A DNA stretch of 64,000 bases from Blastomonas sp. SL216. GTDB lineage: Bacteria > Pseudomonadota > Alphaproteobacteria > Sphingomonadales > Sphingomonadaceae. Position numbers and translations under genes: made by a program. The stretch covers positions 2,296,501-2,360,500 of the forward strand of contig CP113055.1 of assembly GCA_026625625.1 (NCBI GenBank), read 5' to 3'. How positions within the stretch are numbered: the stretch's first letter is position 1; each line of letters begins with the position of its first letter. This document shows positions 24,665-34,764 of this stretch, piece by piece. Below the pieces are notes generated by a model, which was given only the letters and a program-made list of their open reading frames with translations, had not been told where the DNA came from and did no database searches.

Positions 24665-27600
24665 TCGGCCGGCTGGACCTCTGGCACATCATGGCGATCA
24701 TCGCCCGGCTTGTAGGTCAGCAGGCGATTGCGCAGCCACGGACCGACCCGCTTTTCGACGCCATCGGCCAGGCTGAAGCCCGCCGGCACGATGACCAGGG
24801 TCAGCAAGGTCGAGACGATCAGACCGCCAATCACCACCGTACCCATCGGCGCACGCCACGCGCCGTCGCCCGAAAGCGATATGGCGGTGGGGATCATGCC
24901 GAACACCATCGCGACCGTGGTCATGATGATCGGCTGCGCACGCTTGTGGCCCGCATCCATGATCGCCTCGTGCTTGGGCACGCCCTGGTGCATTTCCTCG
25001 ATCGCAAAGTCGATCAGCAGGATCGAGTTCTTGGACACGATGCCAAGCAGCATCAGCACCCCGATCAGCACAGGCATCGAGACCGGCTGGCCGACGACCC
25101 AGACGAGGAAGATGCCGCCCAGCGGGGCCAGGGCCAGCGAGCCCATGTTGACCAGCGGCGACATCAGCCGCTTGTAGAGCAGCACCAGCACCGCAAACAC
25201 CAGCAGCACGCCCGAAACCAGCGCGATCACGAAGTTGAGCGCGAGTTCAGCCTGCCATTCCTGCTCGCCAAAGGGCTTGTTGCCCACGCCCTGCGGCAGG
25301 TTCTTCATGATCGGCAGGTTGTTGATCGCCGTCATCGCTTCGCCGGTCACCACGCCCTGTGCCAGGTCGGCGCCGACAAACACGCGGCGTTCCTGATTGT
25401 AGCGCTGGATCGTGGTGGGACCCGAGCCGAACGAGATTTCGGCAACGCGGCTGAGCGGAACCGACCCGCCCGCTGCGGTCTGCACCGGCAGGTTCTGGAT
25501 GGTCTTGAAGTCGTAGCGCGATTCCTTGGGCAGAACGACGCGGATCTGGATCTGGCGATCGGACAGCGAGAATTTCGCCGCGTTCTGCTCAATCTCGCCC
25601 AGGGTCGCGATGCGGATGGCCTGGCTCAGCGCGGATGTGGTGATGCCCAGCTGGGCGGCCAGATCGGCGCGCGGCTTCACGATGATCTCTGGCCTGCGCA
25701 TATCGGCATTGACGCGCGGCCCGGTGATTTCCTTCAGGCCCTTCATCTGCTCGACCAGCGTACCTGCGGCAGCATCGAGCTTTTCGGGGTCGGACCCGGT
25801 GAGCATGATCGAAATGTCGCGATTGGTGCCGCCACCGCCCGATTGCGAGGCAAAGCTCACCCGCGCATCGGGGATCGCCTGCAGCGTCGGCGCAAGGTCA
25901 CGCTCGAACTCGAACGACTTCTTCTTGCGGTCCTTTTTCAGCGTCACGAAGATCGTGCCGCTGCCCTCGCGGATGCGGATCAGCGCACGTTCCACCTCGG
26001 GCTGCTGGTACATGATCGCAGCGACCCTGTCGGCGACCACCTCGGTCTGCTCCAGCGTCGTGCCGGGCACCATCTCGATCTGGATGCGGCTGTTGTCCTC
26101 GTTGATCGTCGGCTGGAACTGCGCCGGGGTGATCATGAACAGCACCACGGTCAGCGCGAAGGCCAGCAGGCCGACGCCCATCATCCAGATGCGGTGATCG
26201 AGGAACAGCGCGACGAACTTGCGGCGACGGCTGGGATTGGCACCACGGTAGGCCTTGGCGCGGCTCTGGTCGAGCGAGAAGCCCAGCACCTTCATGTACC
26301 AGTCCATCATCCGGCCTTCGCCGTGCGCGGCATGGCCCTTGGCTTCCAGGAAATAGGCCGCGATCATCGGCGTGATCATGCGCGCGACGGCAAGGCTCAT
26401 CAGCACGGAGACCACGATGGTGATGCCGAAATTCTTGAAGAACTGGCCGGAAATGCCGGGCATCAGGCCCACGGGCAGGAACACCGCGACGATGCAGAAC
26501 GAGGTCGCCACCACGGCCAGGCCGATTTCGTCGGCGGCGTCGATCGAGGCCTGATAGGCCGATTTGCCCATGCGCATATGGCGCACGATATTCTCGATCT
26601 CCACGATCGCGTCATCGACCAGCACCCCGGCGACCAGGCCGAGCGCGAGCAGCGAGAGGAAATTGAGGTTGAAGCCGAGCAGGTCCATGAACCAGAAGGT
26701 CGGGATCGCCGAGAGCGGGATGGCAATGGCCGAGATGATCGTCGCGCGCCAGTCGCGCAGGAAGAAGAACACCACGACCACGGCCAGAACCGCGCCTTCG
26801 ATCATCGCCGAGATCGAGCTTTCATACTGGCCTTCGGTATATTCGACGCTGGTCCCCAGCGGAATGAACTCGATGCCCGGATTCGCCTCTTTCAGCTCGT
26901 CCATCGCCTTGAGCGCTTCGTAATAGACGGTCACGTCCGACGCGCCCTTCGAGCGGGTCATGGCGAAGTTCACGACTTCCTTGTTGCGCACCTTGCTGAT
27001 CGAGGTCGGCTCGCCATAGCCGTCGGTCACCGTGGCGATGTCGGTCAGCTTGATCGTGCGCCCTCCGCCCAGCGGTACCTGCGTCTGCGAAAGGGCGAAC
27101 GCGGTATCGGCATTGCCCAGCACGCGCAGCGACTGCTTGGTGCCGCCGACATCGGCACGGCCACCGGCGGCATCGATATTGATCTGGCGCAGCGCATTGT
27201 TGACCTGCGCCGCCGTGACGCCCAGCGACTGCATCTTTTGCGGGTCGAGAACGACGCGGATTTCGCGGTTCACCCCGCCGAACCGGTCGACCTCGGCCAT
27301 GCCATCGATCGCCAGCAGCCGCTTGGTCACGGTATCGTCGACGAACCAGCTCAGCTGCTCGATGGTCATGTCGTCGGCTTCGACCGCATAATAGGCGATC
27401 GGTTCGCCCGTCGCGTCGACCTTGGTCACCGACGGCTCCAGAATGCCCTCGGGCAGACTGCCGCGAATCTGGTCGACCGAGTTCTTGACCTCGTTCACCG
27501 CCTCGATGACGTCGGTGCCGATCTCGAACTCGACGAACGTGCTCGACGAGCCTTCGCTGGCGGTCGAGCTGATGTTCTTGACGCCGTTGATCGAACGCAC

Positions 27601-27819
27601 GGCGGATTCGATGCGCTGCGTGATCTGATTTTCGATTTCGGTCGGCGCAGCACCCGGCTGCGCGATCACCACCTGAACCGCCGGGAAGTCGATGTCCGGG
27701 TTGTTCACCACGTCCATGCGCATGAAGCTGAGAATACCGGCAAACAGCAGCCCGGTGAAGAAGACGAGCGGGATGATCGGATTGCGGATCGACCAGGCCG
27801 ATATGTTCCTGAAGTTCAT
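24661..27819 (-). CDS. Efflux RND transporter permease (HAE-1 family)
   Basis: A 1052-residue inner-membrane drug/proton antiporter with 12 helices and two large periplasmic loops. The N-terminus '[20 protein letters not shown]' and the helix-4 motif '[19 protein letters not shown]', with two adjacent Asp for proton relay, are diagnostic. Further family motifs are '[19 protein letters not shown]' and '[21 protein letters not shown]'. It pairs with the adaptor encoded 185 bases upstream; no outer-membrane TolC-type gene is present here. Confidence 0.95.
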   Translation of the reverse strand: MNFRNISAWSIRNPIIPLVFFTGLLFAGILSFMRMDVVNNPDIDFPAVQVVIAQPGAAPTEIENQITQRIESAVRSINGVKNISSTASEGSSSTFVEFEIGTDVIEAVNEVKNSVDQIRGSLPEGILEPSVTKVDATGEPIAYYAVEADDMTIEQLSWFVDDTVTKRLLAIDGMAEVDRFGGVNREIRVVLDPQKMQSLGVTAAQVNNALRQINIDAAGGRADVGGTKQSLRVLGNADTAFALSQTQVPLGGGRTIKLTDIATVTDGYGEPTSISKVRNKEVVNFAMTRSKGASDVTVYYEALKAMDELKEANPGIEFIPLGTSVEYTEGQYESSISAMIEGAVLAVVVVFFFLRDWRATIISAIAIPLSAIPTFWFMDLLGFNLNFLSLLALGLVAGVLVDDAIVEIENIVRHMRMGKSAYQASIDAADEIGLAVVATSFCIVAVFLPVGLMPGISGQFFKNFGITIVVSVLMSLAVARMITPMIAAYFLEAKGHAAHGEGRMMDWYMKVLGFSLDQSRAKAYRGANPSRRRKFVALFLDHRIWMMGVGLLAFALTVVLFMITPAQFQPTINEDNSRIQIEMVPGTTLEQTEVVADRVAAIMYQQPEVERALIRIREGSGTIFVTLKKDRKKKSFEFERDLAPTLQAIPDARVSFASQSGGGGTNRDISIMLTGSDPEKLDAAAGTLVEQMKGLKEITGPRVNADMRRPEIIVKPRADLAAQLGITTSALSQAIRIATLGEIEQNAAKFSLSDRQIQIRVVLPKESRYDFKTIQNLPVQTAAGGSVPLSRVAEISFGSGPTTIQRYNQERRVFVGADLAQGVVTGEAMTAINNLPIMKNLPQGVGNKPFGEQEWQAELALNFVIALVSGVLLVFAVLVLLYKRLMSPLVNMGSLALAPLGGIFLVWVVGQPVSMPVLIGVLMLLGIVSKNSILLIDFAIEEMHQGVPKHEAIMDAGHKRAQPIIMTTVAMVFGMIPTAISLSGDGAWRAPMGTVVIGGLIVSTLLTLVIVPAGFSLADGVEKRVGPWLRNRLLTYKPGDDRHDVPEVQPAE

Positions 27820-28004
27820 CGCTTTGTCCTCGTCCCGCCGAGCCCTTGCCCGGTGCAGCTACGTTATTTCAATACGGCCAGATGCGCGCCCCATGCAAGC
27901 CGCGCGGCCCTTTTGCGCCCCGCTATCGGCCTGCCGCTCGACCAATGCACGTGGGCGTTCGACAATCGGCAGGCCGGGCAGACCCCGCGCGTGCGGCGCG
28001 ACGA

Positions 28005-29228
28005 TCAGCTCCGCTTGCTGCCCTGCATCTGCGGGCGCACCGTCTCGCCCGGGTTGAGGAAGCCGCCGGCATAGAGCACGACGCGTTCCTTGCCGGTGAT
28101 GCCGCTGGCAATCGCGATGCCGCGCGGCGTCACCGTGCCGGTGGTGACATCCCGCCGTTCGACCTTGTTGTCCTTGCCGACGATATAGACATAGCTGCCC
28201 TTGTCGTCGCTCAGCACCGCAGATTCGGGCAGCACGGGCGACTGGCTCGAACCGCTGATCACCGCCGCGCTGGCGAAACCGCCCGGACGCAGCGCCTTGT
28301 CATAGGCCAGCGCGATGCGCGCGACACCCTGACGCGAGGTTTCGTTGATGATCGGCGCAACCTGCCACACCTGGCCGGTAAAGACCTTGGTCGTGCCCAC
28401 CGGACGCACCTCGGCGCGAACGCCGACGCCCAGCACGGCCAGATCGGCCTCACCCATCTGCGCGCGCAGCTCCATCTCGCCGCGTGCGGCCATGCGGAAC
28501 AGCACGCCGCTGCCGGCACCGACGACCTGGCCCGGCTCGACATTGCGTTCCAGCACCAGGCCCGATTCGGGCGCACGGATGCTCAGGCGGCCATTGCGGG
28601 CCTGCGCCTCGCGCAGCTGCGCCCTGGCCACTTCGACCCGCGCAACTGCCGAATCCCGCGTCGCGCGGCGACGATCGACATCGGCCTTGGAAATGAAGCC
28701 GCGATCGACCAGCTGCAGGGCGCGATCGAGTTCGTTCTGCGCCAGCACGGCATCCGCCTGGCTGACCTGAATCTGGGCTGCGAGCGAGCGCGCCTGCTGG
28801 GTCTGGACGTCCTGATCGATGATGGCGAGCACCTGGCCGGTCTTCACCCAATCGCCCGGCTGCACCGTCACGCGGATCACCTGGCCGCCTTCGCCCGCGA
28901 TGCCGATCGGCATTTCGCGGCGCGCCGCCAGCGTTCCGGTCGCGTTGATCACGCGTTCGACCGAACCCGATCCGGGGACGATCACGGTGACCGCCGGGGC
29001 CTGCGATTCGTTGCTGCCTGCGCCGGCCTTGGCACCTTCACCAGCGGCTGCATCCTTGTCACCGCCAAAGAAATAGACGCCGGCCGCCACGAGCAGCGCG
29101 AGGGCAATGACGACGCCGATGATGATGTTGCGCCGCCGCTTCCTGGTGGCACCATCAACGTCCGATCCGTAAAGGTCTTCGCTGCGTGCGGTGATCGTGT
29201 CGCCGCCAAAGCTGCTTTCGTAATTCAT
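28005..29228 (-). CDS. Efflux RND transporter periplasmic adaptor subunit
   Basis: A 407-residue membrane-fusion protein. It has a cytoplasmic N-terminus, one membrane helix (about 34-54, 'NIIIGVVIALALLVAAGVYFF') instead of a lipoprotein signal, a lipoyl-like half motif 'AGEGGQVIRVTVQPGDWVKTGQVLA', a coiled coil (about 120-180) and 'IRAPESGLVLERNVEPGQVV'. It links the RND permease to an outer-membrane channel. The Met at 29228 is favoured; the longer upstream frame has no good ribosome site. Confidence 0.92.
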   Translation of the reverse strand: MNYESSFGGDTITARSEDLYGSDVDGATRKRRRNIIIGVVIALALLVAAGVYFFGGDKDAAAGEGAKAGAGSNESQAPAVTVIVPGSGSVERVINATGTLAARREMPIGIAGEGGQVIRVTVQPGDWVKTGQVLAIIDQDVQTQQARSLAAQIQVSQADAVLAQNELDRALQLVDRGFISKADVDRRRATRDSAVARVEVARAQLREAQARNGRLSIRAPESGLVLERNVEPGQVVGAGSGVLFRMAARGEMELRAQMGEADLAVLGVGVRAEVRPVGTTKVFTGQVWQVAPIINETSRQGVARIALAYDKALRPGGFASAAVISGSSQSPVLPESAVLSDDKGSYVYIVGKDNKVERRDVTTGTVTPRGIAIASGITGKERVVLYAGGFLNPGETVRPQMQGSKRS

Positions 29229-29464
29229 TGCCAGATCCGTCCAAACCTCATCGTTCCCGAGGCAGATACGAGCCGCCGACAGCTGTGCCGGGCCCGCCAT
29301 CTGCGAGGAACATGCCCCCCGAAAACGCGTCTACGCCCGGGAAACGTGATGGCACTGTGTTATCCAATTAAGTCACCACGCGCAAGTCATAATGCTGCGC
29401 CGCACGCGCGCCCCTTAGAAGGTGTCAGCCCGCGTGGCAAATGTTGCAGGCACGTGTGGCGCGC
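29229..29464. other. Promoter region of the RND efflux operon
   Basis: About 235 bases upstream of the adaptor gene contain its promoter. The part 29340-29400 is AT-richer than the flanks. I see no repeat or small gene. Confidence 0.3.
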
Positions 29465-29498
29465 AAAAAGGGCGCCAGGCGGTGTGCCCGGCGCCCCT
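29465..29498 (-). terminator. Rho-independent terminator after the GlsB-like gene
   Basis: Read on the minus strand, GGGCGCCGGGCACACCGCCTGGCGCCC folds into a strong hairpin followed by TTTTTGCGC. It ends the transcript of the GlsB-like gene. Confidence 0.75.
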
Positions 29499-29542
29499 TG
29501 ATATATGGTTGCGCCCCGTCCGGTTGCGGACGGGCGGCCCGA

Positions 29543-29812
29543 TCAGCGCGCGCGACCGCGCTGGACCAGATTGACGATCGCCAGCAGCACGACGGCACCC
29601 AGGAACGAGGTCAGCAGCGTCAGCGGATCGAACGCGTCCGCACGCAGGCTGCCACCGCCGATCAGTCCGCCGAACAGGAAGCGGCCCAGCACCGATCCGA
29701 TACAGCCCACCACGACGTTCCAGAAAACGCCCATCTGCGCATCACGGTTCATCACCTTGCTGGCCAGCCAGCCCATGATGCCGCCCATGATCAGCGCCAG
29801 AATCAAACCCAT
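29543..29812 (-). CDS. GlsB/YeaQ/YmgE family stress response membrane protein
   Basis: An 89-residue protein with three hydrophobic helices and many Gly residues ('GLILALIMGGIMGWLASKVMNRDAQMGVFWNVVVGCIGSVLG' is characteristic; key motifs GWLASK and N.VVG..G). This family is linked to general stress in many bacteria. The ribosome site is strong (AGGAGGAAGAC before ATG), and a good terminator follows. The gene is monocistronic. Confidence 0.9.
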   Translation of the reverse strand: MGLILALIMGGIMGWLASKVMNRDAQMGVFWNVVVGCIGSVLGRFLFGGLIGGGSLRADAFDPLTLLTSFLGAVVLLAIVNLVQRGRAR

Positions 29813-29925
29813 GTCTTCCTCCTGTTTTGTCCGATGCCGCATCCCGGTCATCCTGGGCCGATTACGGCACAGCGACGAAACGGTTCCGCGATGCGATGGA
29901 TGAAGGAGGCCGGGCCGCGGGGATT

Positions 29926-30972
29926 TTACACTTGGAGGCGGTGCGGAAGGTCGATCGCAATGCCGTTGACCCGGGCGACCTCCATCGCCCAGACATGCAC
30001 CTTGTCGATCTCGTCGCCATAGGCCTTGCGCGCGAAATACTGCTCTGCGGCCCGGTCTTCGGCACTGAACGCCTGGCCGAACTTGGAATGGCTGGTGAGC
30101 GCCGGGCCGGCCAGCATCGCGCCTTCCAGCGCCGGGGTCAGCCCCAAGCCGAAATGCCGCGCGACAGACGAAAGGCTGCCCTGCTGGTTGCCGGTGAGCG
30201 TCTCGCTGTCCAGCGTCGCGATGCGCTGCGGCCCGAGCGCCTGAGCAATCTGGCCGAACAGACGGTGCTGCGCCAGCCAGCCGATCGCTGCCACCTGAAG
30301 ATCGCTCTGGCGGAAGAAGTCGGCCGGGCCAAAGCCCATATCGACCATGCCTTCGCGCAGCTGCCCTTCCAGCAGTTCGCGTGCCCAGAGCCTGCACCAC
30401 AGCCCCTTGCGCGCGACCGAAGCCAGGAACACCGGCAGCGGCGCATAGAGCAGCAGCGCGCGGCTTTCGGGGCGCAGGGCCATGACCGCCTGGATCAGCG
30501 GATTGAACACATTGGAGGGTTTGACCACCACCGCCTCGCCCAGCCCGAACGGGCGCTGCAGCAGCGCCAGCGAGGCATCGAGCACCGCCGCCACCTGACG
30601 CCGCTCTGCGCCGCGCCAGCGCCAGCCCATCATGTCGTTGCACAGCACCGGTTCCGACAGGCCCATCGCCAGCCCCGGCACGTCGAGCGCGCGCACCAGC
30701 ATGGTCGAGGCGCAAAAGGCCGAGTGGAACACGAAATGGATCGGCGCGCGCCCTGCGCCTGCAGCCAGCGCCTCGGGGCGCTTCACGGCAACGATGCGCG
30801 CTGCATCGCCCAGATATTCATCGGTCAGGAAAGTCGCCTTGCGATGCTGCTGGCGCGGCACATGGCGGAAATGGAACGCATCCTGCGCGGCATCATAACG
30901 GTGCGCATGCCACAACGGATCGCGCACCAGGGCGGCCAGGTCGCCAGTGAAATCGGGGCCGGTATCGGTCAT
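29926..30972 (-). CDS. Sulfotransferase-like protein
   Basis: A 348-residue cytoplasmic protein. The segment 'IHFVFHSAFCASTMLVRALDVPG' (about 78-100) resembles the 5'-phosphosulfate loop of sulfotransferases (strand, small/Ser-rich loop, helix), and 'VVKPSNVFNPLIQAVMALRPESRALLLYAPLPVFL' resembles the later 3'-phosphate-binding region. The usual PRSG/T sequence is altered (HSAFCAST), so activity is uncertain. It is divergent from the aspartyl beta-hydroxylase gene with 66 bases between them, a pairing seen in other sphingomonads. What it modifies is unknown. Confidence 0.6.
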   Translation of the reverse strand: MTDTGPDFTGDLAALVRDPLWHAHRYDAAQDAFHFRHVPRQQHRKATFLTDEYLGDAARIVAVKRPEALAAGAGRAPIHFVFHSAFCASTMLVRALDVPGLAMGLSEPVLCNDMMGWRWRGAERRQVAAVLDASLALLQRPFGLGEAVVVKPSNVFNPLIQAVMALRPESRALLLYAPLPVFLASVARKGLWCRLWARELLEGQLREGMVDMGFGPADFFRQSDLQVAAIGWLAQHRLFGQIAQALGPQRIATLDSETLTGNQQGSLSSVARHFGLGLTPALEGAMLAGPALTSHSKFGQAFSAEDRAAEQYFARKAYGDEIDKVHVWAMEVARVNGIAIDLPHRLQV

Positions 30973-31038
30973 CGCCGCGATCCTTGCCAATCCCCCGGCA
31001 GCGTGGCAAGCAGGACGTGGTCGGGGGACTAGCAACAC

Positions 31039-32223
31039 ATGGCAATACTTGCACAAAATGATCCGGCGGCGCTGAACAGTGCCGGCATGGCAGCCTTGCG
31101 CGAACAGCGCTTTGCCGATGCCGCCAACGCATTCGAAGCAGCCGCCAAGGCCGATCCCGATGCTACTGCGCTGTGGCGCAACCTGGCAACGGCACGGCGG
31201 GCGCTGGGCGATGACAGGGGCGAACTGGCGGCGCTCGATGCCGCGCTCGATGTCGACCGGCGCGACTTCATGGCCTGGCTGCGCAAGGCCGAAGCGCACC
31301 AGCGCCTGAACGAGGACGCGCAGGCCTTTGCCGCCTGGCAGGCCGTGCTGCAACTGGCGGTGCATCTGGACCCGATGCCCGATGCGCTGGCAGCGGTGCT
31401 GGCCGCCGGGCGCGAATTCTGCGCCGCCTGTGCCAGCCGCATCGAATATCAGGTCGCTGAGGCGCTGGGCGATTTCCAGACGCAGATGCCCGCAACGCCC
31501 GCGCGGCGCGCCCGCGCCTTTGTCGACGCCGCGATGGGCAAGCGCAAAATCTATGTCAACGAGTGCAACGGCCTTCGCTATCCATTCCTTCCCGCCGACG
31601 AGTTTTTCGACGACGCGCATTTCCCCTGGTTTGCCGAGGTCGAGGCCAAGACCGACCTGATCCGGGAGGAGATGCTGGCGCTGCTTGCCGATCCGGGCGA
31701 TGCCCTGCGCCCCTATGTGCGGATGGAAAAGGGCGCGCCGCAGAACAAATGGTCGCCGCTTGACCATTCGCTCGCCTGGGGTGCGTGTTTCCTGTGGGAA
31801 TATGGCCGGCCCAACGAGGCCGTGCTGAGGCGCTGCCCCGCCACGGCCGAGGCGCTGGCCAGCATTCCGCAAAGCAACATTCCCGGCCGTGCCCCGAGCG
31901 CCTTTTTCTCGATCCTGAAGCCGCGCACCCGAATTCCGCCGCACACCGGCGTCACCAATACCCGCGCGATCATCCACCTGCCGCTGGTCGTCCCCGATGG
32001 CTGCGGCTTTCGCGTCGGCGGCGAAACCCGCGAATGGAAGGTCGGCAAGGCCTTTGCGTTTGACGACACGATCGAGCACGAGGCGTGGAATGACAGCGAC
32101 GAGATGCGCGCGGTGCTGATCTTCGACGCCTGGAACCCGCATCTGACGCCCGAAGAGCAGAAAGTCATCGTCGGCTATTACGCGGCAGCCGATGCAACCG
32201 GTTTCAATACGAATCTCGATTAA
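31039..32223 (+). CDS. TPR / aspartyl-asparaginyl beta-hydroxylase domain protein
   Basis: A 394-residue protein with two to three N-terminal tetratricopeptide-like repeats (about 10-105) and a C-terminal Asp_Arg_Hydrox domain. Metal and 2-oxoglutarate residues are visible: H302 in 'RIPPHTGVTN', H347 in 'TIEHEAWND', and the Arg of 'MRAVLIFDAW'. Such dioxygenases hydroxylate Asp/Asn of proteins or lipids; LpxO-like members act on lipid A. The substrate here is not known. It is divergent from the sulfotransferase-like gene. Confidence 0.85.
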   Translation: MAILAQNDPAALNSAGMAALREQRFADAANAFEAAAKADPDATALWRNLATARRALGDDRGELAALDAALDVDRRDFMAWLRKAEAHQRLNEDAQAFAAWQAVLQLAVHLDPMPDALAAVLAAGREFCAACASRIEYQVAEALGDFQTQMPATPARRARAFVDAAMGKRKIYVNECNGLRYPFLPADEFFDDAHFPWFAEVEAKTDLIREEMLALLADPGDALRPYVRMEKGAPQNKWSPLDHSLAWGACFLWEYGRPNEAVLRRCPATAEALASIPQSNIPGRAPSAFFSILKPRTRIPPHTGVTNTRAIIHLPLVVPDGCGFRVGGETREWKVGKAFAFDDTIEHEAWNDSDEMRAVLIFDAWNPHLTPEEQKVIVGYYAAADATGFNTNLD

Positions 32224-32368
32224 CTTCGCTGCACCTGCGAAAGTTTGCATCTTGTTTCAATGGTTGATGATGATACCGTATGCCTTTGCAAGTCGCCTGA
32301 TCCTGTGGCGATAATGATCAATTGCGCTTGGCCTGCGGGTGACGGCGCCAACCGACGGATAAGACAGC

Positions 32369-32659
32369 ATGAAAAAGACTGCGATGATCATGGCCGCCAC
32401 TGCGTCGTGCATCTGGATGCCGCTGACCACCACCAGCGTGGCGGCCAAGCAGGCCGCTGCCAGCGATGAGGCTCAGCCGGGTGACGACAAGATCCGTTGC
32501 CGCAAGATCGCGGTCATCGGATCGCTGGTGAAGAAGACCAAGGTCTGCAAGACCGTGGCCGAATGGCGCATCATCAGCGAAAAGGGCAATCGCAATGCGC
32601 GCGATGTCGTCGAATCCGGCCAGGCCTGTGCCGGCGGCCCGATGTGCAACGGCGGCTGA
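32369..32659 (+). CDS. Small secreted Cys-containing hypothetical protein
   Basis: A 96-residue protein with a signal peptide (MKKTAMIMAATASCIWMPL, cleavage near VAA). The mature part has four Cys: 'KIRCRKIAVIGSLVKKTKVCKT' and 'GQACAGGPMCNGG', compatible with two disulfides. The middle 'VCKTVAEWRIISEKGNRNARDVVESGQ' is a pattern I recognise from short sphingomonad proteins of unknown function. The ribosome site is weak (AAGACAGC). Confidence 0.6.
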   Translation: MKKTAMIMAATASCIWMPLTTTSVAAKQAAASDEAQPGDDKIRCRKIAVIGSLVKKTKVCKTVAEWRIISEKGNRNARDVVESGQACAGGPMCNGG

Positions 32660-32689
32660 TTCGCTCCAGCTGACGATTTTTCACACCGC

Positions 32690-33364
32690 ATGATTCCGCG
32701 TGAACTGATTGCCACCGCCCAGGTGCCGGGCGGGGTAGAACCGCTGCGCCTGATCCGCAGGGGCAGCGAATTTTCGATCATGCTGGGTGCCAACGAGCTG
32801 ATGAACAGCCGGCTGAGCGGATCGGAAGAGGCGATGAGCCGGCTGGCCCAGGCCATGATCGCTGGCGTCGCCAAGCCCCGCATTCTGATTGGCGGGCTGG
32901 GCATGGGCTTTACCCTGCGCACCGCGCTGGAGGTGTTCGGCGCCGGCGCTGCGATCAAAGTGGCAGAGCTGGTCCCCGAGATCGTCGATTGGGCGCGCGG
33001 GCCGATGTCCGCGCTGCATGAAGGGACGCTCGAGGATTCGCGGGTGACCATTCACCTGGGCGATGTCGGTGCGATCATCCGCGAATCGGCCGCGCGCTAT
33101 GACGCGATCCTGCTGGATGTCGACAATGGCCCGGACGGCCTGTCGCGCGAGGGCAATGATGCGCTCTATACCGCGGCGGGTCTGAACCAGGCCTGGAACG
33201 CGCTGAGGCCCGGCGGCGGGCTGTCGGTCTGGTCGAGCGGCCCCGACCCGCGATTTACCGCGCGGCTGCGCAAGGCGGGCTTTGCCGTCAGCGAGGAGAT
33301 TGTCCGGGCACGGCGCACCGGGGGCGGCGCACGGCATACCATCTGGCTCGCCCAGCGCCGCTGA
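32690..33364 (+). CDS. Spermidine synthase-like methyltransferase-fold protein
   Basis: A 224-residue Rossmann protein of the polyamine-synthase-like family. The nucleotide motif is 'ILIGGLGMGFTLRTALE' (about 64-80), followed by 'VAELVPEIVDWARG' and 'YDAILLDVDNGPDGL', which replaces the DxxD of real spermidine synthases. It lacks the N-terminal beta domain of SpeE, so aminopropyl transfer is doubtful; a methyltransferase role is possible. It lies 30 bases after the small secreted protein gene and is convergent with the FrhB-like gene. Confidence 0.75.
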   Translation: MIPRELIATAQVPGGVEPLRLIRRGSEFSIMLGANELMNSRLSGSEEAMSRLAQAMIAGVAKPRILIGGLGMGFTLRTALEVFGAGAAIKVAELVPEIVDWARGPMSALHEGTLEDSRVTIHLGDVGAIIRESAARYDAILLDVDNGPDGLSREGNDALYTAAGLNQAWNALRPGGGLSVWSSGPDPRFTARLRKAGFAVSEEIVRARRTGGGARHTIWLAQRR

Positions 33365-33369
33365 TCGCC

Positions 33370-34623
33370 TCAAGGCATCGGCGGTTCGCTCTTGTCCTTC
33401 CGTTCGCCCGGTTGCGGCTCCACGCCATAGCGCCTGACCAGTTCCCAGACATGATCGGGGATCATTGTCTTCATCTTCGCCGGAGCCGAGCGGCGCAGGT
33501 GCAGGACCGTCTCGATCGCCTTCATCTCCAGCCGTGCCCGCGCGAACTCCGCCCCGCGCGGCCCGACTCGCGGCATCAGCCAGCCGAAGATGCCGCGCAG
33601 CACCTTGGGCATGCGCCGCAGCGGCAAGCCACCGGCGGCACGCTCGGTATTGGCGAGGAAGCCCTTGACCGGCCCTGCCCTGTTGCCCGCGCTGGTGATA
33701 TCGCGCGTGCGCAATTCGTCACCCAGCAGGTCGATCAGCTCCTCGCCGCGCTCGTTGCGCACCACCAGCCACTGCTTGCCGCCCCCGGCCATGTAACCGA
33801 TCGTGATATCGGCCAGCGCATTGGTGTAATCGACACAGGTGCGGCAGGTCAGCGGAAAGAAGTCCGATGGCAGGTCGGCGATCGGCAGCTGCAGGAACGG
33901 CACCTCGCGCACGCTGCCATCGTCGAAGCGCAGCTCGACATGATAGTCGGAGCGGAATTCCAGATAGCTGATGCTGTCGGGCTTGTCGGACAGCAGGCCG
34001 AGGAAGAGGTGGAAATTCTCGGTCGTGGTGTTGTCGGCGCACGGCGTGCCGATCACATAGATGCGCTCGAAACCCAGCTCGGCCTCCAGCGCGCGCAGCG
34101 CGTGCACCTGGCAGGGAATGCCGATCAGCGCGATTCGCTTGTGCCCCGCCGCACGCGCCGGTTCGAGCAGCGCAAGCAGCGGCGCATAGCCCATGCGCAT
34201 GCCGCGCACCGCCGCCATGTCTTCCGCCCGGGTGATCAGCACCGGGTTGGGCCGCCAGCGATCTTCGGGATGCGGACCGATGGCGAGCACCGCATCGACC
34301 GCGCCGGTTTCCAGCAGGCGCTCGCCGATGCGCGTGACAATTCCGGTCCATTGCGCCCCCGGCGACGGGCTGATCAGCTCGCCCGCCACCATGCGCCTAA
34401 ACGGGCCGAAGAACAGCTCGTCGGGCTTTTCGGGGTCGCGGGCGCGGCCATGCGCCTTGCGCTCCAGGCCGTCATAATCGGGCTTGATGAACTGGCATGC
34501 ACGGCCACAGGCCTTGGGATCACTGGTGCGCGAAATCCCGCAATCGGTGCACAGGCTGCGCGGCACCGCTGGCGCAAAATCCTGCAGTGGTGCCGGCCGC
34601 ACGTCTGTATCACCCTGCGTCAT
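33370..34623 (-). CDS. FrhB-domain flavo-iron-sulfur protein (BciB-like)
   Basis: A 417-residue protein with the coenzyme F420 hydrogenase/dehydrogenase beta-subunit N- and C-terminal domains. An N-terminal Cys cluster ('SLCTDCGISRTSDPKACGRACQF') and mid-chain 'IGIPCQVHAL', 'VIGTPCADNTTTE' and 'LTCRTCVDYTNALADI' are suited to bind Fe-S clusters. The family includes BciB, the ferredoxin-dependent 8-vinyl reductase of (bacterio)chlorophyll synthesis. No other pigment gene is in the window, so the role stays open. TspO nearby is a weak hint of tetrapyrrole biology. Confidence 0.75.
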   Translation of the reverse strand: MTQGDTDVRPAPLQDFAPAVPRSLCTDCGISRTSDPKACGRACQFIKPDYDGLERKAHGRARDPEKPDELFFGPFRRMVAGELISPSPGAQWTGIVTRIGERLLETGAVDAVLAIGPHPEDRWRPNPVLITRAEDMAAVRGMRMGYAPLLALLEPARAAGHKRIALIGIPCQVHALRALEAELGFERIYVIGTPCADNTTTENFHLFLGLLSDKPDSISYLEFRSDYHVELRFDDGSVREVPFLQLPIADLPSDFFPLTCRTCVDYTNALADITIGYMAGGGKQWLVVRNERGEELIDLLGDELRTRDITSAGNRAGPVKGFLANTERAAGGLPLRRMPKVLRGIFGWLMPRVGPRGAEFARARLEMKAIETVLHLRRSAPAKMKTMIPDHVWELVRRYGVEPQPGERKDKSEPPMP

Positions 34624-34764
34624 CGCCCAACTCTATATACGGCTGCCCAGTCTTCAAGATACATTTTCCCACTATTGTACAGCCTGTAACGGCATCATCC
34701 GGGGCAACTTCCCACAAGGTGAATTTGCCGCTAAGTTCGCCCGCGTATGCGAAAGGCGGAAAAC

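Noticed and set aside
24625-28074. A plus-strand open frame of about 1150 codons opposite the RND permease
   Set aside because: It is the complement of a clear transporter gene, is rich in His/Asp/Arg/Gln in the pattern expected of antisense GC-rich DNA, and has no domain.
29926-32250. A minus-strand frame of about 770 codons across the Asp beta-hydroxylase gene
   Set aside because: Only its C-terminal part (from 30972) is a real gene. The rest is antisense to the hydroxylase gene, whose TPR and metal motifs are clear.
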